64,000 bases of DNA from assembly GCA_949290575.1 (NCBI GenBank), contig CASESJ010000003.1, positions 124,001 through 188,000 on the forward strand. The letters run 5' to 3'. The notes under the pieces are model-generated. The model saw only the letters and a program-made list of their open reading frames with translations. It did no database searches and was not told the DNA's origin. Of the stretch, positions 16,051 through 24,082 are shown piece after piece; the first letter of the stretch is position 1, and every line of letters starts with the position of its first letter. A program made the translations under genes and the position numbers. Source of the DNA: an uncultured Clostridia bacterium (GTDB taxonomy: Bacteria; Bacillota; Clostridia; Christensenellales; Borkfalkiaceae).

Positions 16051-17550
16051 TCAGTACAGAAGGGTAGCCTCCTGCGGGATGGCGAATATTGCCGAGCGTT
16101 CGGCGCGGAAGGTTGAATTTTCCTCGTGATAGGTGCGGTGGGGGACGATATAAATGCGGGCGAGCGGGTACATCTCTTTCAGTCCTTCGACGAGAGTGTT
16201 CCATGCAATCATCTTTCTGGCGATTTCGGCGTTCATGTCTATGCAGATGAAGCTGTTGCCCTCGGAGAGAAGCTCTAAAAGTCTTGCGCGTATCTTCATT
16301 ATCGTCAGTTGCGGAGCGCACGCTCTGCCCGTGCCGCCGCAGTGTCGGCAGGGCTCTACGAGCTGTGCGGAGACGGACGGACCCGTGCGCTTTCTCGTAA
16401 ACTCCACCAGCCCGAATTTGGACATCGGCAGCACGTTGCACTTGGTCTTGTCTCCGTCCAGGGCGTTCTCCAGCTCGGCGACGATTGCGTCGCGGTGTTT
16501 TTCGTCCGACATGTCTATGAAGTCGACTACGATTATGCCGCCTATGTTGCGCAGACGCACCTGCCTTGCGATTTCCCTCGCGGCGAGTATATTGGTATAG
16601 TAAACGGTGTGCTCCAGACTGTCGTCGCCCGTAAAGCTGCCCGTGTTGACGTCGATTACGGTCAGAGCCTCGGTCTTTTCAATGACGAGGTATGCGCCGT
16701 TGTCCAGCTCGGCGCGTGTGGAGGTAAGGGCGGCAATCTGTTCGGTTATGCCGAGGTCGCTGTACATATCCCGCTTTTCGTCGTGCACCTCAAAGCTCTT
16801 TATGCGCGCGCCCGTAAGTTTTATTACTTCCTGAACGTTTTCTGCAAGCTGTCTGTTCCCCACGCATATTTTTTCCACGTCGAATAACAGATTGTCGCGC
16901 AGCACACGCATATACAGGGGGTAATCGGAGTAGAGCAGATCGCCCACCTGCGCCGAGGCGAAGTGCGATTTGATTGAGCGGTAGAGCTTGCGGAAGTAGT
17001 TCAGTTCCTCGGTTTTTTCCTTTCTGTTGGCGTAGGGCGCGGCGGTGCGGATAATCATGCCCTCGCTGCCCTTTCTCATGCGGGCTGCGCCGAAGGCGAG
17101 GTTCTTTCTCAGTTCGGCGTCGTGAATTTTTCTCGACACGCCTATAAAGGGCACTGTGGGCAGGAATATCGTGTATTTTCCGACGAAGGAGAGGTTGGTC
17201 GTCACTTTCGCGCCCTTCTTGCCGACGGGTGCTTTTACCACCTGAACGAGAATTTCGTCGCCGGGCTTGAGATCGAGCACGGAGGGCGCGTCTATGTCCT
17301 CGCCCTCGTACTTGTTGCGGTCGGGTATGAGGTCCTCTACCGAGAGGTAACAGTTGCGTTCAAGTCCGCAGTTTACAAACGCCGCCTGCATTCCGCCGTG
17401 CACGTCGCACACTTTGCCCTTATATATGTTGCCTACAATATTTTTGCGGTCTTCGGATTCATAGCTGAATTCCGTAAGCTTGCCGTCCTGCGTGACGGCA
17501 TAAGATTCCATGCCGCAGGAGTTATCAAAGTAAACGGTCTTTTTTCCCAT
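16051..17550 (-). CDS. rng: ribonuclease G/E family endoribonuclease
   Basis: A 499-residue RNase G/E-type enzyme for rRNA maturation and mRNA decay. An S1 RNA-binding domain lies at about 35-125 (NIVGNIYKGKVCDVHGGMQA, LSVEDLIPD), the catalytic DNase I-like region holds the two conserved aspartate motifs VIDVNTGSFTG and IVVDFIDMSDEKHRD, and the zinc-link is CRHCGGTGRAC. There is no C-terminal degradosome scaffold, so it is RNase G-like. I prefer the ATG at 17550 with GGAAC upstream over TTG at 17562. It is the last gene of the radical SAM operon. Confidence 0.93.
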   Translation of the reverse strand: MGKKTVYFDNSCGMESYAVTQDGKLTEFSYESEDRKNIVGNIYKGKVCDVHGGMQAAFVNCGLERNCYLSVEDLIPDRNKYEGEDIDAPSVLDLKPGDEILVQVVKAPVGKKGAKVTTNLSFVGKYTIFLPTVPFIGVSRKIHDAELRKNLAFGAARMRKGSEGMIIRTAAPYANRKEKTEELNYFRKLYRSIKSHFASAQVGDLLYSDYPLYMRVLRDNLLFDVEKICVGNRQLAENVQEVIKLTGARIKSFEVHDEKRDMYSDLGITEQIAALTSTRAELDNGAYLVIEKTEALTVIDVNTGSFTGDDSLEHTVYYTNILAAREIARQVRLRNIGGIIVVDFIDMSDEKHRDAIVAELENALDGDKTKCNVLPMSKFGLVEFTRKRTGPSVSAQLVEPCRHCGGTGRACAPQLTIMKIRARLLELLSEGNSFICIDMNAEIARKMIAWNTLVEGLKEMYPLARIYIVPHRTYHEENSTFRAERSAIFAIPQEATLLY

Positions 17551-17571
17551 AATCTGTTCCAAAAAAATGTT

Positions 17572-18168
17572 TTATACGAACTGTCCGCCGCTGACGTGCG
17601 CGGCGGTCTTTAAAATATCCGTCGTCCGCCCGCCGTAGCGCGAACAAAGATACGAACAGATAAGGTCGCATCTCAAGTTGTTCTCGCCGCTGCCGAGGGT
17701 GAGAAAGAGGCAGTCATTTCGCCATTCGAGGGCATATATTCTGGGTCGGATGTCGACTTCCCGCCCGCGGGTATCGGTTATTACTATGCTCTTTTCAGCC
17801 ATAAACTGCTCTGCGTCGAAGTGCGCTATGCCGCTTGCGACATAGTCGCACGCCGTTATGCAGTTGGCGTAGTTCTGATTTTCCCTGACCTCGGCGTAAG
17901 ACGCACACTTTATGCCGTTCGGCGAAAACCTGTTGAACAGGGTCATGAAATCTCCCGCAAAGGGCGTGTCTACAGTCGCATATTCGGCTACGGACTTTAT
18001 GCCCGTGCCGAGGGGGTTGTTGAGAAATATTTTGGGGTGCTTGTGAAAGCCCTCGCTGAATTCAAGCGGAATTCGCGCTCTTCTCAGCGTGCGGTAGATG
18101 TGTCTTAAGAGGTCGAGGTGGGAAATGTATTCCGCGCCGTCGGTCTTGGTGTATCTGAAAGCTATCAT
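17572..18168 (-). CDS. DUF2344 (TIGR03936) radical SAM-linked protein
   Basis: A 198-residue protein with the family start FRYTKTDGAEYISHLDLLRH and the segment PLEFSEGFHKHPKIFLNNPLG. It always accompanies or is fused to the TIGR03960 radical SAM protein encoded immediately upstream; their stop and start overlap as ATGA. Start ATG 18168 is behind AAAGGGGGA. The joint function is not established; the neighbourhood with RNase G and ribosomal proteins suggests rRNA or tRNA modification, which is inference. Confidence 0.9.
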   Translation of the reverse strand: MIAFRYTKTDGAEYISHLDLLRHIYRTLRRARIPLEFSEGFHKHPKIFLNNPLGTGIKSVAEYATVDTPFAGDFMTLFNRFSPNGIKCASYAEVRENQNYANCITACDYVASGIAHFDAEQFMAEKSIVITDTRGREVDIRPRIYALEWRNDCLFLTLGSGENNLRCDLICSYLCSRYGGRTTDILKTAAHVSGGQFV

Positions 18169-19961
18169 CTTTCCCCCTTTGCGGCGGGGCAGACTTTCTG
18201 CAGCCCGCAGCCCGAGCATTTACTTGCGCAGCTTCCCGTAACCTTTCCCTCGTATGCGCGCTTTCTCTCGGAAAGGAAGAATTTTTTGCCTATGCCGACG
18301 TCTATAAATTCCCACGGCAGAATTTCGTCCTCGCCGCGCTCGCGCGTGTATTCGTCCATGGATATGCCGCAGTCGTCGAACGCGCGCTGCCACGCGTCCT
18401 TTTTCAGGTCCTTGCCCCAGCCGTCAAAGCGACAGCCGTAAATATATGCCCTTTCAATGACGTCGCACAGCTTTCTGTCGCCGCGCGCCAGCACAGCCTC
18501 GAGCCGCGAGGTGAAATAGTCGCTCCAGCTCAAAGATACGCCCTTTATATACAGCTTGTCTTTAAGAAGTTTCTGCTTTGCCCCGACTTCGCTCTCGGTC
18601 GCCTGTCTCTCCCATTGAAAGGGGGTGAAGGGCTTGGGAATAAAGGTGGATACGGACACGGAAATTCTTAAAGATTTTGCTCTCTTTTTGCTGTTGTAGA
18701 CGCCCTTGATTTTGTCGCATATGGTGCGTATCGCGGCGAGGTCGTCGTCCGTTTCGGTGGGCAGTCCGAGCATGAAATACAGCTTGACGGCGGAATATCC
18801 CCCGTCGAACGCGCTCGCGGCGGCGCGAAGTATCTCGTCTTCGGTTATATCTTTGTTTATAACGTCCCTCAGCCTCTGACTGCCTGCCTCGGGCGCGAAC
18901 GTCAGAGAAATCTTGCGCGCGTCCTGGGCGAAATCTGCGTCGAAGCTGTCTGCGCGCAGCGAGGGCAGCGCGAGCGTTACGTCGGGCGGCAGAGAGCTTT
19001 TGAGACTGCGTATGAGCTCGCGAAGATGGGGGTAGTCGCCCGTCGAGAGGGAATTGAGGCTGACTTCCTCGTAGCCCGTCGAGGCAATGAGCGAGCACGC
19101 CTGTTCTGTCAGCGTTTTAACGCTTCTCTTGCGCACGGGGCGGTAGATAAAGCCCGCCTGGCAGAACCTGCACCCGCGGTAGCAGCCGCGCATTACCTCT
19201 ATAATCGAGCGGTCGAAGACGCTCTCGCAGTTGGGCACGGGCTGGCTCATGGGAAAGACGGCGTTGTCCAGATCTTCTGTTATCGCCCTCTTGGGGGTAT
19301 ATCTGCTCTCGAACGAGGCTATGCGCCCGTCGGCGGAGTAATTGACTTTCATTAAAGCGGGCACATATACGCCCTCGATCTGCGCCGCTCTTTCAAAAAA
19401 TTCGTCCGTCGCGCCGCCGCACTTTATATAAAGTTCGGCAACGTCCGCGTCTGCGCTCTCGCCGTCGCCTATGAAGGCTATGTCGATGAAGTCGGCGAGC
19501 GGTTCGGGGTTTACCGTGCAGGGACCGCCCACGGCAATCAGCGGATAGTTTCCGCCCTTGCGGTCGGCTCGGCGCAGAGGTATGCCTGCGAGGTCGAGCA
19601 TGTACAAGACATTGGTGTAGCACAGCTCGAACTGCAGCGAAAAACCTATCATGTCGAATTCCCTGAGCGGCTTTTTAAGCTCGAGGGAGTAGAGGGGTAT
19701 GCCCGCTTTTTTAATTTCGTCGCCGAAATCGGTGTAGGGTGCAAAGCAGTAGTCTGCGGCGTAGCCCCTTTTGATAAAGCTCTCGGCAACTATCTTTATA
19801 CCGAGGTTGCTCATGCCCACTTCATACAGGTCGGGGAATGCCATGCAGAAAAAGAACGGCGAAGGACCGCATTTGACGCTCCCGAATTCGCCGCCCGTAT
19901 AGCGCGCGGGCTTTTCCACGCGCGAGAGTATTTCTTTTAAATCGTCAGTATTTACCGTCAT
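18165..19961 (-). CDS. radical SAM protein, TIGR03960 family
   Basis: A 598-residue iron-sulfur enzyme. The N-terminal 200 residues look like a B12-binding-type Rossmann region (FPDLYEVGMSNLGIKIVAES, AVGGPCTVNPEPLADFID). The radical SAM cluster motif is CYRGCRFCQAGF, preceded by IIEVMRG. A C-terminal cysteine group CASKCSGCGLQKVC suggests an additional iron-sulfur cluster. It heads the operon with the DUF2344 protein and RNase G. ATG at 19961 behind AGGA. Substrate is unknown. Confidence 0.92.
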   Translation of the reverse strand: MTVNTDDLKEILSRVEKPARYTGGEFGSVKCGPSPFFFCMAFPDLYEVGMSNLGIKIVAESFIKRGYAADYCFAPYTDFGDEIKKAGIPLYSLELKKPLREFDMIGFSLQFELCYTNVLYMLDLAGIPLRRADRKGGNYPLIAVGGPCTVNPEPLADFIDIAFIGDGESADADVAELYIKCGGATDEFFERAAQIEGVYVPALMKVNYSADGRIASFESRYTPKRAITEDLDNAVFPMSQPVPNCESVFDRSIIEVMRGCYRGCRFCQAGFIYRPVRKRSVKTLTEQACSLIASTGYEEVSLNSLSTGDYPHLRELIRSLKSSLPPDVTLALPSLRADSFDADFAQDARKISLTFAPEAGSQRLRDVINKDITEDEILRAAASAFDGGYSAVKLYFMLGLPTETDDDLAAIRTICDKIKGVYNSKKRAKSLRISVSVSTFIPKPFTPFQWERQATESEVGAKQKLLKDKLYIKGVSLSWSDYFTSRLEAVLARGDRKLCDVIERAYIYGCRFDGWGKDLKKDAWQRAFDDCGISMDEYTRERGEDEILPWEFIDVGIGKKFFLSERKRAYEGKVTGSCASKCSGCGLQKVCPAAKGER

Positions 19962-20007
19962 TGAGTTCCTGCCCGAAAAAATTCATAATTATGCACAGTT
20001 TGATAAT

Positions 20008-20035
20008 ATTATAACATATCGCGCGCATTAATCAA
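20008..20035 (-). promoter_or_regulatory. promoter of the radical SAM - rng operon
   Basis: Minus strand TTGATT (20035-20030), 16 bp, TATAAT (20013-20008). Confidence 0.65.
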
Positions 20036-20044
20036 GCGTTTTTT

Positions 20045-20070
20045 GCCGCCGCGTGCGCGCACGCGGCGGC
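20045..20070. repeat. 26-bp perfect GC-rich palindrome
   Basis: GCCGCCGCGTGCG at 20045-20057 is followed directly by its reverse complement to 20070. It lies between divergent promoters and is not followed by a U-run on either strand, so it is not an ordinary terminator. Confidence 0.8.
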
Positions 20071-20138
20071 TCTTGACCCGCCTTTGAAAATATTGTGCGG
20101 GCGGAGGCGAATTTTCGCACAAAATTCATTTGCAGGCA

Positions 20139-20167
20139 TTGACAAAAATGTGCCTGTTTGGTAAAAT
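20139..20167 (+). promoter_or_regulatory. sigma-A promoter of the SecB-like gene
   Basis: TTGACA (20139-20144), 17 bp, TAAAAT (20162-20167). Confidence 0.75.
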
Positions 20168-20199
20168 AAAGGGGTAAATTTTAAAAAATCAGGAGTATA

Positions 20200-20631
20200 A
20201 TGATGAAATACGATTTTAAAGGCATCACAACCGAGCAGCTCTCTTTCAAACTCAACAGAGTAAAGCTCGAACCCAACCAGCGTCTCGATATCAAACCCCA
20301 GTTCTCAAGGCAGGTAAGAAAGTCCAACGATAACCCCAAGCTCATGTTTGTCAACCTCAAGGTTGCCATTCTGACCAACGATAAAGAACCCAAACCCTTC
20401 GATATCGAAGTCTCCATCGTCGGCGTTTACGAGCTCGAAACCGCTCCCAACCCTCAGCAGGAGAGAGATTTCGTAATCGAGGCTACGGGCATGCTCTATC
20501 CCTACCTCCGCACGGCCGTTACCAACATCACGGCTCAGGCTTACATCACGCCGCTCAATCTTCCCGTCATCACGGGTCCTCTCTTCCCCGAGGACAGAGA
20601 TACCTACGCTTTCAGCGTGAGCGACAACTGA
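20200..20631 (+). CDS. SecB-like chaperone (protein-export chaperone fold)
   Basis: A 143-residue soluble protein. The N-terminal half has alternating beta strands (QLSFKLNRVKLEP, LMFVNLKVAILT, FDIEVSIVGVYEL) and the C-terminal part shows the SecB family pattern: ATGMLYPYLRTAVTNITA followed by PLNLPVITG, matching the FPYAR..VS..T....PP.NLP stretch of SecB. It would bind unfolded substrates, perhaps for export or for a toxin-antitoxin partner, but no toxin gene is adjacent. Monocistronic, with its own promoter and terminator; AGGAG precedes ATGATG. The family match is by eye and moderately strong. Confidence 0.65.
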   Translation: MMKYDFKGITTEQLSFKLNRVKLEPNQRLDIKPQFSRQVRKSNDNPKLMFVNLKVAILTNDKEPKPFDIEVSIVGVYELETAPNPQQERDFVIEATGMLYPYLRTAVTNITAQAYITPLNLPVITGPLFPEDRDTYAFSVSDN

Positions 20632-20659
20632 TAAATCGCAAACTGCATAGCAATTATCC

Positions 20660-20691
20660 GGGAGCGCGGAATTTTTCCGCGCTCTTTTTTC
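20660..20691 (+). terminator. terminator of the SecB-like gene
   Basis: GAGCGCGGAA (20662-20671) pairs with TTCCGCGCTC (20675-20684), followed by TTTTTT. Confidence 0.9.
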
Positions 20692-21055
20692 GTTCTTTCG
20701 CGCCTTTGCGTTTGAATATGCCTGCGGAATGCGTTCGCGCTCGCAACCGACGGACTGCGCGTTAGGCGAAACAACAGATGAGCGCGACATACATACGTGC
20801 GGCGCGCCCGTGCGGGCGCGCCGCGTTTAGCGCAATCGCGCCGCGTTTCAATCTGCGTCGGCGTATTGCGAAAGCCCGCTATGTCTCAACTGCACAATCG
20901 CGCCGCGTTTCAAATCTCGCAGGCGCAATGCGTTCCGCTCCGCACAGGTGGACTGCGTTTCAGTCTGCCAGCCCGCACGTGCGCGCAGGGGCGCAATATT
21001 TTATCGTTATTATATATTAGTAAAGAAAAAATTTACAAAATAGTTCAAAAAACGA
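20692..21055. repeat. intergenic region with GC-rich repeats and a palindrome
   Basis: No believable gene. It contains an 11-bp stem palindrome (20799-20809 with 20814-20824, loop GTGC), and two copies of a repeat sharing CAATCGCGCCGCGTTTCAA, at 20833 and 20895 (62 bp apart), plus partial copies near 20818 and 20951. The 80-residue frames here are rich in Arg and Ala with no family resemblance. The last 60 bases turn AT-rich before the rpmG promoter. Confidence 0.6.
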
Positions 21056-21084
21056 TTGACAAGCCTTTGCAATAATGATAATAT
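21056..21084 (+). promoter_or_regulatory. sigma-A promoter of rpmG-secE-nusG-rplK-rplA
   Basis: TTGACA (21056-21061), 17 bp, TAATAT (21079-21084). Confidence 0.75.
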
Positions 21085-21136
21085 CTTAACACACACCAAA
21101 CAGGGGTGTAATTTTTTTGTACGGAGTTTTCCAGAT

Positions 21137-21298
21137 ATGAAAGCAACATCGAGGGCAAAAATAACGTTTGAATGCACCGAGTGCAAGCACAGAAATTATG
21201 ACAGCTACAAGAACAAGCGTAACGATCCCGACAGACTTACCATTTCCAAGTACTGCCCTTTCTGCAAGAAGCACACCGAACACAAGGAAACCAAGTAA
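21137..21298 (+). CDS. rpmG: 50S ribosomal protein L33, zinc-binding form
   Basis: A 53-residue ribosomal protein with two CxxC pairs ([11 protein letters not shown] and [11 protein letters not shown]), the zinc-ribbon (C+) form. I take the ATG at 21137 giving [11 protein letters not shown]; the frame opens earlier at 21056 but that part overlaps the promoter. ACGGAG lies upstream. Next to secE, as in many Firmicutes. Confidence 0.95.
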   Translation: MKATSRAKITFECTECKHRNYDSYKNKRNDPDRLTISKYCPFCKKHTEHKETK

Positions 21299-21401
21299 TA
21301 TAAAATTTCCTTACAGCCTTGCCGCTTAAGCGCGGCGGGGCATATTGCGCTTTAAGGCGCAGCTGTAACCTAAAAGCCGAAAGGCGTTTTAAGGAGAATT
21401 T

Positions 21402-21629
21402 ATGGCTAACAAAAACGAAGCAAAGAGACCCAATATTTTCGTGAGAATGGGCAGAAAGATAAAGGAAACCTTTTCCGAACTCAAAAGAGTGACATGGCCC
21501 ACCTTCCCCAAGGTAGTCAAGTCCACCTGCGTGGTACTCGTCGTAGTGCTGGTATTCCTCGTGGTAATCACGGGCATAAACCAGGGTCTGCAGGCACTTT
21601 TGGAACTTTTGACCAGCATAGGAGAATAA
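21402..21629 (+). CDS. secE: preprotein translocase subunit SecE
   Basis: A 75-residue single-span membrane protein that clamps SecY in the translocon. It shows the family segment IKETFSELKRVTWPTFPKVV followed by a hydrophobic helix (about 42-62) and a short tail. TAAGGAG precedes the ATG. It is three bases from nusG, the standard arrangement. Confidence 0.95.
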   Translation: MANKNEAKRPNIFVRMGRKIKETFSELKRVTWPTFPKVVKSTCVVLVVVLVFLVVITGINQGLQALLELLTSIGE

Positions 21630-21632
21630 CAA

Positions 21633-22166
21633 ATGTCAGAGACACGCGAACAACCCTGCTGGTACATTCTGCATACCTATTCGGGCTACGAGATGATGGT
21701 CAAGGATTCGTTGCAGAGGTTAATTGAAAACAACAATCTGCAGGACCAGATTTTTGACGTAAAAATCCCCATGGAACAGACCATAGAGGAAAAGAACGGC
21801 AAAAGAAAGGTGGTGGAACGCAAGCTTCTGCCCTGCTATATATTCATAAAGATGATATATTCCAACCAGCTGTGGTATCTCGTGACGAGTACGCGCGGCG
21901 TGACGGGATTTGTCGGACCTCAGGGCAGACCCATACCCATGAAGGAGGACGAAATCCGCAAGATGCGCCTCGAAGAGGTGGTTGTGGATGCAGATTTCGC
22001 AGTCGGCGACCGCGTCAATATCGACGCAGGACCTCTGGAAGGCTTTGACGGCGTAATAACCGAGCTCAACGACCTTGCGCAGAAAGCGACTGTGAACATT
22101 CAGATGTTCGGACGTTCTACCGACGTCGAAGTGGAATATATTCAGATTAAGAAGATTGAAGCATAA
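21633..22166 (+). CDS. nusG: transcription termination/antitermination factor NusG
   Basis: A 177-residue RNA polymerase-associated factor. The N-terminal NGN domain begins CWYILHTYSGYE and contains LLPCYIFIKM and the RGVTGFVG motif; the C-terminal KOW domain is at about 125-177 (FAVGDRVNIDAGPLEGFDGV). Normal length. It couples transcription to translation or termination. AGGAG upstream of ATG 21633. Confidence 0.97.
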   Translation: MSETREQPCWYILHTYSGYEMMVKDSLQRLIENNNLQDQIFDVKIPMEQTIEEKNGKRKVVERKLLPCYIFIKMIYSNQLWYLVTSTRGVTGFVGPQGRPIPMKEDEIRKMRLEEVVVDADFAVGDRVNIDAGPLEGFDGVITELNDLAQKATVNIQMFGRSTDVEVEYIQIKKIEA

Positions 22167-22277
22167 AATGCTTTAATCTCAATGCGCATAAACCGCGCTT
22201 TAAGGCGTCGTACGGCGGCAGATATTGACCGCAAGGCGCGATAAAAAAGGATAAACCGCCAGACGGCGATTTACATA

Positions 22278-22325
22278 TGTGGGAGAGCGGGTTAAATCTT
22301 TCATGGCCCATTCGTTATCACCACA
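22278..22325 (+). promoter_or_regulatory. leader hairpin before rplK
   Basis: TGTGG (22278-22282) can pair with CCACA (22321-22325), enclosing GGG (22289-22291) with CCC (22307-22309). It ends just before the AGGAGG of rplK. A very similar layout precedes rplA, which suggests a shared regulatory RNA element such as an L1-binding mimic. Confidence 0.4.
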
Positions 22326-22344
22326 TCAGGAGGATTATTTAATT

Positions 22345-22770
22345 ATGGCAAAAAAGATTACTGCGGTAGTTAAATTGCAGCTTCCGGCAGGTAAGGCAAC
22401 CCCTGCGCCCCCCGTAGGTTCTACGCTCGGCCCCCACGGTATCAATATACCCGGCTTTACCAAGGAATTCAACGCAAAGACTTCGGCTCAGGCAGGACTT
22501 ATCATTCCCTGCATAGTAACCATTTATCAGGACAGAAGCTTCACTTTCATCTTGAAGACGCCTCCCACACCCGTACTTATCAAGAAGGCTCTGGGAATTG
22601 AAACTGCTTCCGCTCGTCCCAACAGGGATAAGGTCGGCAAGCTCACCAAAGCTCAGGTGGAAGAGATTGCAAAGACAAAGCTCCCCGACCTCAACTGCTC
22701 CGACCTCGAAACGGCAAAGAGCATGGTAAAGGGTACCGCTCGTTCTATGGGCGTTACGGTGGAAGAGTAA
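22345..22770 (+). CDS. rplK: 50S ribosomal protein L11
   Basis: A 141-residue protein of the GTPase-associated centre, binding 23S rRNA and the L10-L12 stalk. The N-terminal domain has [20 protein letters not shown] and [10 protein letters not shown], the C-terminal RNA-binding domain has [14 protein letters not shown] and [12 protein letters not shown]. Start ATG at 22345 behind CAGGAGG; the upstream in-frame extension to 22279 is the leader. Canonical length. Confidence 0.98.
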   Translation: MAKKITAVVKLQLPAGKATPAPPVGSTLGPHGINIPGFTKEFNAKTSAQAGLIIPCIVTIYQDRSFTFILKTPPTPVLIKKALGIETASARPNRDKVGKLTKAQVEEIAKTKLPDLNCSDLETAKSMVKGTARSMGVTVEE

Positions 22771-22791
22771 CGGGCTTAAAAAAGCCCAAAA

Positions 22792-22841
22792 GTGGGAGAG
22801 GGATAATAAAATAAACAAAGTCGACCCCTCGGATGTACCAC
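22792..22841 (+). promoter_or_regulatory. leader hairpin before rplA
   Basis: GTGG (22792-22795) pairs with CCAC (22838-22841), enclosing GAGGG (22798-22802) with CCCTC (22825-22829). It is followed at once by the ACGGAGG of rplA. Both this and the rplK leader start GTGGGAGAG. Confidence 0.45.
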
Positions 22842-22857
22842 ACGGAGGATTAAATTA

Positions 22858-23547
22858 ATGAAAGTTGGCAAGAAATACGCTGAAAGCGTAAAATCTTATG
22901 ACCATTTGAAGGCATATGACCCTGCCGAAGCGGTAAACATCGTTCTTTCTACCGCAAAGGCAAAGTTCGACGAAACCATCGAACTCCACGTTCGTCTGGG
23001 CGTAGACCCTCGTCAGGCTGACCAGCAGGTCCGCGGCGTTCTGGTATTGCCCAACGGTACAGGTAAGGACAAGAAGGTTCTCGTCGTTGCAAAGGGCGAC
23101 AAGGCAGACCAGGCTCTCGCTGCAGGCGCAGATTACGTCGGCGCAGAAGAGATGATCCAGAAAATCCAGAAGGAAAACTGGTTCGACTTCGACGTAATGA
23201 TTACCACGCCCGACATGATGGGCGTCGTAGGACGTATCGGTCGCGTTCTCGGTCCTAAGGGTCTCATGCCCAACCCCAAGAGCGGCACGGTTACGATGGA
23301 CGTTGTAAAGGCAGTCAAGGAAGTAAAAGCAGGTAAGGTTGAATACCGCCTCGACAAGACCGCCATCATTCACTGCCCCATCGGCAAGAAGAGCTTCGGC
23401 GCAGATAAAATCGTCGAAAACTTCAACGCGCTTATGGATGCTATCGTAAAGGCTAAGCCCGCAACCGCAAAGGGACAGTACGTAAAGAGCGTCACCGTCA
23501 CCTCTACAATGGGTCCCGGCGTCAAGGTTTACTTCAACAAGGGTTAA
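22858..23547 (+). CDS. rplA: 50S ribosomal protein L1
   Basis: A 229-residue protein of the ribosomal L1 stalk, which helps release deacylated tRNA and often represses its own operon by binding the mRNA. Recognisable segments: [40 protein letters not shown] and the C-terminal [11 protein letters not shown]. Normal length. It is followed by a strong terminator rather than by rplJ-rplL. Confidence 0.98.
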   Translation: MKVGKKYAESVKSYDHLKAYDPAEAVNIVLSTAKAKFDETIELHVRLGVDPRQADQQVRGVLVLPNGTGKDKKVLVVAKGDKADQALAAGADYVGAEEMIQKIQKENWFDFDVMITTPDMMGVVGRIGRVLGPKGLMPNPKSGTVTMDVVKAVKEVKAGKVEYRLDKTAIIHCPIGKKSFGADKIVENFNALMDAIVKAKPATAKGQYVKSVTVTSTMGPGVKVYFNKG

Positions 23548-23556
23548 TCTGAAAAT

Positions 23557-23590
23557 TAAAAAACCCGTCCGTTTCAGGACGGGTTTTTTT
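23557..23590 (+). terminator. terminator after rplA
   Basis: AAACCCGTCC (23561-23570) pairs with GGACGGGTTT (23577-23586), then TTTTT. Confidence 0.92.
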
Positions 23591-24020
23591 ATGCCCTTTT
23601 TTATACCCCGTCATTTATCTTCCTGCCGTGCGGCGTGACGCAAAATCATTGTTTGCGCGCAATGCGGCATGGCGCAGAATAATTGCCCGTGCCTGTGAGA
23701 GAGTATACGGAATAATTGCCGTGCATAGAGCAATATAACGCAAAATAACTGCTCGACGCGCCGCCCCGTAACCTGTCGGCAAACTGAATTCGCGCGGCAA
23801 TATGCGCCATATAATCGGTCGGATATATAGTCGGTAGCTGAGTGCGGCAAAGCAGATAATACGCGGTTGGAGCGGGCATATGCCCGCTCCAACCGCGTTC
23901 TGCGCCTTATATTGTCAGATGAAAAAGCCTGCCATTTGATTTGCCGTCACGCACTCAGTTGCAATGTCGCATAGGCGCGCGTTCCGTTTGTTGGTTGAGC
24001 TGCGTTTTCAGTTTACTGAA
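23591..24020. repeat. gene-free region with phased short repeats and a 38-bp palindrome
   Basis: No gene is supported. Four copies of a degenerate AATAATTG core, each following a GC-rich stretch such as GCGCAG, lie at 23644, 23678, 23711 and 23744, with periods of 34, 33 and 33 bp. Further on is a perfect 38-bp palindrome (23861-23898). Both flanking genes end toward this region, so it is not a promoter region for either. Confidence 0.65.
23861..23898. repeat. perfect 38-bp palindrome
   Basis: The half-site ACGCGGTTGGAGCGGGCAT (23861-23879) is followed without spacer by its exact reverse complement (23880-23898). No U-run follows on either strand. It could be a protein-binding dyad, a cruciform or a stable RNA hairpin with a four-base loop. 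Confidence 0.85.
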
Positions 24021-24056
24021 TAAATAAGCGCGCGGCACTTACAAAGTGCCGCGCGC
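24021..24056 (-). terminator. terminator of hppA
   Basis: A 13-bp stem (24028-24040 with 24044-24056, loop ACA); on the minus strand it is followed by TTATTTATT. Confidence 0.75.
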
Positions 24057-24082
24057 GATTTTACTTTTTAAACCGCATCGGT

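Noticed and set aside
20778..21075. Small frames in the repeat region before rpmG
   Set aside because: Arg/Ala-rich products of GC-rich repeats; no ribosome binding site and no conservation signal that I can see.
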